Below, piece by piece: positions 59,410-64,000 of a stretch of DNA of 64,000 nucleotides (its first letter is position 1; every line of letters starts with the position of its first letter). The stretch is from assembly GCF_012184425.1 (NCBI RefSeq), contig NZ_VTOW01000002.1, positions 496,001 through 560,000 of the forward strand, written 5' to 3'. This DNA is from Candidatus Manganitrophus noduliformans (GTDB taxonomy: Bacteria > Nitrospirota > Nitrospiria > SBBL01 > Manganitrophaceae). A program made the position numbers and the translations under genes. The notes under the pieces are model-generated. The model saw only the letters and a list, made by a program, of their open reading frames with translations, was not told the origin of the DNA and searched no databases.

Positions 59410-61382
59410 TTCCCTAATCGAATCGCCCGATCTTCATTTTGAGGAGAGGCGACGATCCCGAGCTTAACGAAGTCGAGGACGGAGGCGGCGATGCGCTCTG
59501 CGTCGAGTCCGAGTTTCTCGCGAAGGATCCGCTGCGCCCCATGTTCGACGAACTGATCGGGAAGTCCGATCCGCCGAACATCGACCGCGGGAATCCGTCC
59601 GGTCCCCTTCTCCTCCTCGAGAAGGGCGAGAACCGACTCTCCGAACCCGCCCGCCAGGACATGCTCTTCCACCGTGACGATCCGGCGGCAGCGATGGGCA
59701 ATCGAAACGAGAAGATCCCGATCGATCGGTTTAATGAAGCGGGCATTGACGACCGCGACGGAGACCCCCTCCCGCTCCAAAAGGGCGGCGGCCGCAAGCG
59801 AAGGATAGACCATATTGCCGAGCGCCACCAAGGCGACGTCGATCTCTCGGGCGGCCGCTTCATTTTCCAGGCCATCCGTCGTTAAATCGCCCCGGAGAAG
59901 TTCCCCTTTTCCGATTTGAAGCGGCATCGCCGGCTCTTCCAGCGGAACTCCGACCGCCTCCCCCCGCGGATAACGGATCGCCGACGGCCCGGGATGTTTG
60001 ACCGCCGTGGCGAGCATCTGCTGAAGCTCATTTTCATCTTTCGGGGCCATCAGGACCATGTTCGGGATCCCTTTGAGGTAGGCGATGTCGAAGACGCCGT
60101 TGTGGGTCGGGCCGTCCTCGCCGACCAGTCCGGCCCGATCGAGACAAAAAACAACCGGCAGATTCTGGAGGGCGACATCGTGGACGATTTGATCGAAGGC
60201 GCGCTGCAAGAAGGTCGAGTAGATCGCCACCACCGGACGAAGACCGTCCGCCGCCATTCCGGCCGCCAGGGTAACCGCATGCTGCTCCGCGATGCCGACG
60301 TCGTAAAAGCGATCGGGGAATTCCTTCGCGAACTTGCTGAGGCCGGTCCCTTCCGGCATCGCCGCGGTGATCGCGACGATCCGGCGGTCTTCCTTCGCCA
60401 GCGCGATCAGCTGTTTTGCAAAGATCCCGGTGTAGCTCGGGGCCGAAGACTTCTTCTTGGCCACGCCGGTCGAAAGATCGAAGGCGGCGGTGCCGTGAAA
60501 GCCGGCCGGATCCCCTTCGGCCGGGGCGTACCCCTTCCCCTTCTTGGTGATCAGATGGACCAGCAGCGGCCCTTCCAGCTGCTTGACGTTCTCAAAGGTG
60601 GTCAACAGGTGATCGAGCCGGTGCCCGTCGATCGGGCCGATGTATCGAAAGCCCATCTCCTCGAAGAGAAGCCCGGGGGTGATCAATCCCTTCACCGATT
60701 CCTCGGCCCGGCGGGCCGCCTTGAGCATCGGCCGGCCGATCTTCGGGATGTTCTTCAAGAGCTCCGCCGTCTCGTTCCGGACTTTGGTATAAAGCGGACC
60801 GGTGATGATCCGCGCCAGATAGGCCGAGATCGCGCCGACATTTTTCGAGATCGACATTTCGTTGTCGTTGAGGACGACGATCATGTTGCGCCGGAGCGCC
60901 CCCGCGTGGTTGAGCGCCTCATAGGCCATTCCGGCGGTCATGGCGCCGTCGCCGATGATCGCGACGACATGATATTTTCCCTCTTGATGATCCCGCGCTT
61001 CCACCATGCCGAGGGCGGCGGAGATCGCCGTGCCGGCATGGCCGGCGCCGAAAGTATCATAGGGGCTCTCTGCCCGTGAGAGAAACCCGCTGATCCCCTG
61101 GTATTGACGGAGGGTGTGAAAGAGATCGCGCCTCCCGGTGAGAAGCTTGTGGGGATAAGCTTGATGACCGGTGTCCCAAACGAGCCGGTCCTGCGGCGGA
61201 TCGAAGACCGCATGAAGGGCAATGGCCAACTCGACCGCGCCGAGGCTCGCCCCGAGATGGCCCCCCTTGTCGGCGATCACCGCCAGGATCTTTTCCCGAA
61301 CCTCCTGCGCAAGCTGCGTGAGCGCCTCCCGCGGAACCGCCTTCAAATCCTTCGGACTGTTGATCTGATCCAAAAGCCCCAT
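59406..61382 (-). CDS. dxs: 1-deoxy-D-xylulose-5-phosphate synthase
   Basis: 658 residues, slightly longer than average. The thiamine-diphosphate site is [28 protein letters not shown] (about 150-185). The transketolase Pyr domain has [21 protein letters not shown] (about 365), and [15 protein letters not shown] is intact. It condenses pyruvate and glyceraldehyde 3-phosphate, the first step of the MEP isoprenoid pathway. It lies between ispA and tlyA, the classic order. Confidence 0.97.
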   Translation of the reverse strand: MGLLDQINSPKDLKAVPREALTQLAQEVREKILAVIADKGGHLGASLGAVELAIALHAVFDPPQDRLVWDTGHQAYPHKLLTGRRDLFHTLRQYQGISGFLSRAESPYDTFGAGHAGTAISAALGMVEARDHQEGKYHVVAIIGDGAMTAGMAYEALNHAGALRRNMIVVLNDNEMSISKNVGAISAYLARIITGPLYTKVRNETAELLKNIPKIGRPMLKAARRAEESVKGLITPGLLFEEMGFRYIGPIDGHRLDHLLTTFENVKQLEGPLLVHLITKKGKGYAPAEGDPAGFHGTAAFDLSTGVAKKKSSAPSYTGIFAKQLIALAKEDRRIVAITAAMPEGTGLSKFAKEFPDRFYDVGIAEQHAVTLAAGMAADGLRPVVAIYSTFLQRAFDQIVHDVALQNLPVVFCLDRAGLVGEDGPTHNGVFDIAYLKGIPNMVLMAPKDENELQQMLATAVKHPGPSAIRYPRGEAVGVPLEEPAMPLQIGKGELLRGDLTTDGLENEAAAREIDVALVALGNMVYPSLAAAALLEREGVSVAVVNARFIKPIDRDLLVSIAHRCRRIVTVEEHVLAGGFGESVLALLEEEKGTGRIPAVDVRRIGLPDQFVEHGAQRILREKLGLDAERIAASVLDFVKLGIVASPQNEDRAIRLGK

Positions 61383-61414
61383 GCTTCTCCTCGATTCTAG
61401 AGTTTCCTAGCGTT

Positions 61415-62317
61415 TTACTTCTTCCGCTCGACCATGTAGAGCGCCAAGCCCCGAAGCGGATCGGCTTCCGGCCCGAATCCGTTTAACTCTCCCAACGCCT
61501 CTTCGACCAAAACATGAGCCTCTTTCTTCGCCCGCTCCAATCCGATGAGCCGAGGATAGGTCCACTTCTCCTTCGCCTGATCCTGGCCGACCGATTTCCC
61601 CATCTCCTTCTCTTCCCCTTCGACATCGAGGATGTCATCGGCGATCTGGAAGGCAAGACCGATCTTCTCCCCATATCGGGTCAGCGCGGTCAGCTTTTTG
61701 GACGAGGCGCCGCCGAGAACCCCGCCGATTCGAACCGAGGCCCGGATCAACGCCCCGGTCTTGTGGGTGTGGATATAGTGGAGTTCATCCTGGTCAATCG
61801 ATTTTTTTCCCTCCGATTGGATATCGACCAGCTGCCCGCCGACCATCCCGGTGCTCCCGGCCGCCGATCCCAACTCGAGAATCACCGAGAGGATCTTCTT
61901 ATGGGAGATCGTGCCGGCCAGCCCCTTCTCGGCCATCAGGGCGAAGGCGGCGGTCAGAAGGGCGTCTCCCGCCAGAATCGCCGTGCTCTCCCCGAACATC
62001 TTATGATTCGTCAATTTGCCGCGGCGGTAGGTATCGTTATCCATCGCCGGGAGATCGTCGTGGACGAGCGAGTAGGTATGGACCAGTTCGATCGCCGCCG
62101 CAAAGGGAAGGACGACCTCCCTTCTCCCGCCAACCGACTCCGCCGCCGCAAGACAAAGAATCGGCCGAAGCCGTTTTCCCCCTGCGAAAAGGGAATAGCG
62201 GATCGCCTCATGGATCAAGGGAGGGGGGCACTTCGGCCCGGGGAGGTACGAATGAAGAAGCTGATCGACCTCCGCCTGTCGATCGCGGAGATACTTCTTC
62301 AGCGGATCTTTATCCAT
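61415..62317 (-). CDS. ispA: Farnesyl/geranyl diphosphate synthase
   Basis: 300 residues. Both Asp-rich motifs are present: LVHDDLPAMDND (first, DDxxxxD bacterial form, about 90) and FQIADDILDVEGE (second, about 220). The KRLRP isopentenyl-diphosphate site (about 53) and the GGQ motif (VGGQLVDIQSEGK) are present. It builds C10-C15 (possibly C20) prenyl diphosphates for quinones and undecaprenyl lipid. It overlaps xseB by 8 bases. Confidence 0.94.
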   Translation of the reverse strand: MDKDPLKKYLRDRQAEVDQLLHSYLPGPKCPPPLIHEAIRYSLFAGGKRLRPILCLAAAESVGGRREVVLPFAAAIELVHTYSLVHDDLPAMDNDTYRRGKLTNHKMFGESTAILAGDALLTAAFALMAEKGLAGTISHKKILSVILELGSAAGSTGMVGGQLVDIQSEGKKSIDQDELHYIHTHKTGALIRASVRIGGVLGGASSKKLTALTRYGEKIGLAFQIADDILDVEGEEKEMGKSVGQDQAKEKWTYPRLIGLERAKKEAHVLVEEALGELNGFGPEADPLRGLALYMVERKK

Positions 62318-62594
62318 GAGGCGGGCGCTCCTTCGTTCCGAATGAGGACGATTCGTCGGCCGCCGGCGCTTGCTTCATTTCGAAAGGCCGCGCTCGCCGC
62401 TTCCCATCTTTCTCTTGGACGAGGATCTCAACCTTCTTTTCAGCCTCCTCCAGCATCTTCAGACAATTCTTTGAGAGGCGAACCCCCTCTTCGAAGACCT
62501 TGAGAGATTCCTCCAACGGAAGGTCTCCTTTTTCGAGCGACTTCACCGCTTCTTCCAACCGAGAAAGAGCCTCTTCAAATTTCAAATTCGCCAC
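62310..62594 (-). CDS. xseB: Exodeoxyribonuclease VII small subunit
   Basis: 94 residues from a GTG at 62594, which gives the common opening MANLKFEEALSRLEEAVKSLEKGDLPLEESLKVFEEG. The alternative ATG at 62630 lies in the loop of a perfect hairpin and has no ribosome site. A two-helix XseB fold covers residues 5-65; the tail is longer than usual and ends in RPPHG. XseB joins XseA to form the single-strand nuclease. No xseA is seen here; the small subunit alone heads the MEP cluster, as in many genomes. Confidence 0.88.
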   Translation of the reverse strand: MANLKFEEALSRLEEAVKSLEKGDLPLEESLKVFEEGVRLSKNCLKMLEEAEKKVEILVQEKDGKRRARPFEMKQAPAADESSSFGTKERPPHG

Positions 62595-62614
62595 ACCGGT
62601 CCCGGTTCCATCTC

Positions 62615-62640
62615 CCCGCAAAATCAGCATATTTTGCGGG
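62615..62640. promoter_or_regulatory. Perfect hairpin around the xseB upstream ATG
   Basis: 10-bp arms CCCGCAAAAT/ATTTTGCGGG with a 6-base loop that contains the ATG at 62630-62628. It lies 34 bases after the predicted transcription start. It could modulate translation or protect the mRNA 5' end. Confidence 0.5.
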
Positions 62641-62680
62641 AAAGCGCTTATAAAATCGGTCGTCCCGAAAAACCATCTCC

Positions 62681-62708
62681 ATTATACAAGAGAGCGGCGC
62701 AAGGTCAA
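62681..62708 (-). promoter_or_regulatory. Promoter of xseB-ispA-dxs-tlyA operon
   Basis: On the minus strand TTGACC (62708-62703), 16 bases, TATAAT (62686-62681). Confidence 0.75.
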
Positions 62709-62741
62709 GTTATTTTTCTTTTCTAATCGGCACTTTGATCA

Positions 62742-62770
62742 TGTAGGGGTTCGACATGTCGAACCCTACA
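62742..62770. repeat. TGTAGGGGTTCGACATG palindrome
   Basis: Perfect palindrome: TGTAGGGTTCGAC-type arms around ATGTCGAACCCTACA, with one extra G in the left arm. A member of the GTAGGGG family. It lies between the transporter end and the xseB promoter. Confidence 0.75.
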
Positions 62771-62807
62771 TAAAACGGCCGCCGCCGATTCGCATCACCC
62801 GATCAGC

Positions 62808-64000
62808 TCACATCAACCCCAACAGCGGACAGAGAAGTCGAAGAGTTCCCCAGATGATCAGGAACCCGAGGAGGTCGAAGAAAACACCCGCCCGAACCAT
62901 CCGGCCGATCGGGATCAAACCGGAGCCGTAGACGATCGCGTTCGGCGGGGTCGAGATGGGAAGCATAAAGCCGTAGCTCGCCCCCAATGTCGCGCCGAGC
63001 GCGGGAGGGATCGGACTGACCCCGGAGGCGAGCGCGAGCGCAATGATCACCGGGATGATCATGTTGGCCGAGGCGGTGTTCGAAGTCAACTCGCTGACGA
63101 CGATGCCGAGACCGATCGCAAAGGCGGTGATCCCCCAAAGCGAATCGATTTCGAGGGAGGCGAGGAGCCCTTCGCCGACCGCTTGCGAGAGACCGGTCTT
63201 GAACATCAAATCCCCCAGGGCCAATCCCCCCCCAAAGAGGAGAATCGTTCCCCAATCGATCCCGGCGGCCTCCCGCCAGGAAAGGGTGTACTCCTGCCTG
63301 CCCCAGTTTGTCGGCAAAAGAAAGAGAAAGCTCGCCGCGACGATCGCCGCCGCTCCCTCGGGCAAGCGGCTGTTGAAGAGCTTGACCGGCGCCCCCTCCG
63401 GTCCGAAGATCAGCGCCAAAAATCCCGGGAAGGTCCAGAGCAACACGGCCAGGAGAAAGGCGAAAAGGGTGTTCTTCTGGCCGCGGGTCCAGGGGCCGAT
63501 CGCCTCCCGCTGGGCCCGGATGAATTCTGAGACGCGTCCCGCACGCATCGACGGCCCGGCCGGATGGAGGAAGAGAAGCAGGAAGTAGAGGACGATGTAC
63601 ATCACGAGGAGGAGGGGAAGGGCCAGGAGCATCCAGTGAAAGAAGCTGATCTCTCTCCCCGTTTGCTTGGCGATCATCCCGATCCCGATCAGGTTCGGAG
63701 GGGTTCCGATCGGCGTCCCGACCCCGCCGATCGAAGCGGCATAAGCGATCATCAACATCACCCCGACCGCGTAGGGTTGCAGCGCCCCTTTCTCATCGGA
63801 GAATTCCTTCAAGGAAGAGAGGATCCCGAGGGCGATCGGAAACATCATGGCGGTCGACGCGGTGTTCGAAATCCACATCGAAAGGAAGGCGGTGATCGCC
63901 CCCAGCGTCCAGAGGATGCGGGTGGGACGATCCCCGACCCATCGAAAAGAAAGAAGCCAGAGCGAAAAGCGCCGGTCGAGGCGATGCCCCTCCATCGCGC
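62808..64000 (-). CDS. SLC13/DASS divalent-anion sodium symporter, 5' end outside window
   Basis: The frame is open to the window edge, so the N-terminus is missing; about 397 residues are visible. It has about nine membrane helices and both DASS signature loops: WISNTASTAMM (near the visible start) and SELTSNTASANMIIPV (about 310), which bind the carboxylate substrate and sodium. The conserved GTPIGTPPNLIGIG and STPPNAIVYGSG segments are present. The family imports succinate, malate, citrate or sulfate. The substrate cannot be read from this part. Confidence 0.9.
   Translation of the reverse strand, partial: AMEGHRLDRRFSLWLLSFRWVGDRPTRILWTLGAITAFLSMWISNTASTAMMFPIALGILSSLKEFSDEKGALQPYAVGVMLMIAYAASIGGVGTPIGTPPNLIGIGMIAKQTGREISFFHWMLLALPLLLVMYIVLYFLLLFLHPAGPSMRAGRVSEFIRAQREAIGPWTRGQKNTLFAFLLAVLLWTFPGFLALIFGPEGAPVKLFNSRLPEGAAAIVAASFLFLLPTNWGRQEYTLSWREAAGIDWGTILLFGGGLALGDLMFKTGLSQAVGEGLLASLEIDSLWGITAFAIGLGIVVSELTSNTASANMIIPVIIALALASGVSPIPPALGATLGASYGFMLPISTPPNAIVYGSGLIPIGRMVRAGVFFDLLGFLIIWGTLRLLCPLLGLM

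Overview
The window looks like chromosomal DNA of a GC-rich, diderm (Gram-negative) bacterium. It has a full type II secretion (T2SS) operon, lipoproteins, a PEP-CTERM protein, a diheme cytochrome c peroxidase, DsrEFH-type sulfur-relay genes, a B12-dependent ribonucleotide reductase and the MEP-pathway cluster xseB-ispA-dxs-tlyA. Gene content and style suggest Nitrospirota or a neighbouring lineage such as Desulfobacterota; that is an inference from content, not a phylogenetic result. No rRNA, tRNA, CRISPR array, transposase or phage gene was recognised.

Layout. 1-1.7 kb: 5' part of a secreted FN3/DNRLRE protein behind two tandem GEMM-I riboswitches, each with its own terminator. 2-9.2 kb: NfuA-like Fe-S carrier, ATP-grasp enzyme, rhodanese, helical-repeat protein, uvrA. 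9.6-20.5 kb: secreted M1-M28-PDZ peptidase, DsrE/F/H operon, diheme peroxidase, ECF sigma/anti-sigma pair, UbiE-type methyltransferase, PEP-CTERM protein, B12/radical-SAM enzyme. 20.5-25.4 kb: HEAT-repeat protein, two small genes, and nrdJ behind a strong promoter, two NrdR-like boxes and a DnaA box. 25.4-38.3 kb: T2SS operon read right to left as gspC-D-E-F-G-H-I-J-N-L-M-K from a near-perfect sigma-70 promoter, with one lipoprotein gene inserted on the opposite strand. 38.5-40.8 kb: YqhA-like protein, an intact DUF433/PIN toxin-antitoxin pair, and a VapBC pair whose toxin is broken. 40.9-50.9 kb: rhomboid protease, ExeA/GspA-type ATPase, DUF11-type protein, UbiB/AarF kinase, HEAT lipoprotein, DUF4388-DnaJ-TPR protein. 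51-58.5 kb: GAF-GGDEF diguanylate cyclase, DUF4177 protein, patatin phospholipase, a second pseudopilin-secretin locus whose secretin ends in a cohesin-like domain, and a sugar epimerase. 58.6-64 kb: tlyA, dxs, ispA, xseB and a truncated SLC13/DASS transporter.

The most unusual signals lie outside ordinary gene calls. (1) A family of intergenic elements is made of contiguous degenerate 7-bp units arranged as two inverted arms. The unit sequence differs between elements but is shared by both arms of one element. Clear two-arm copies lie at 32127-32206, 35755-35831, 54316-54400 and 57524-57603; one-arm arrays lie at 9339-9366, 31181-31215 and 58606-58654. Two copies fall inside the cleavable prepilin leaders of GspH and GspJ, and one forms the C-terminal tail and stop of TlyA. 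(2) Both GEMM-I aptamers carry A at the position equivalent to G20 of the Vc2 c-di-GMP riboswitch, the signature of 3',3'-cGAMP-responsive GEMM-Ib switches. The 5' strand of P1 can pair with the terminator stem, which predicts ON switching. The only GGDEF enzyme in the window looks like an ordinary c-di-GMP synthase. (3) A third repeat class consists of perfect GTAGGGG...CCCCTAC-type palindromes, two of which supply the TAG stop of the adjacent gene.
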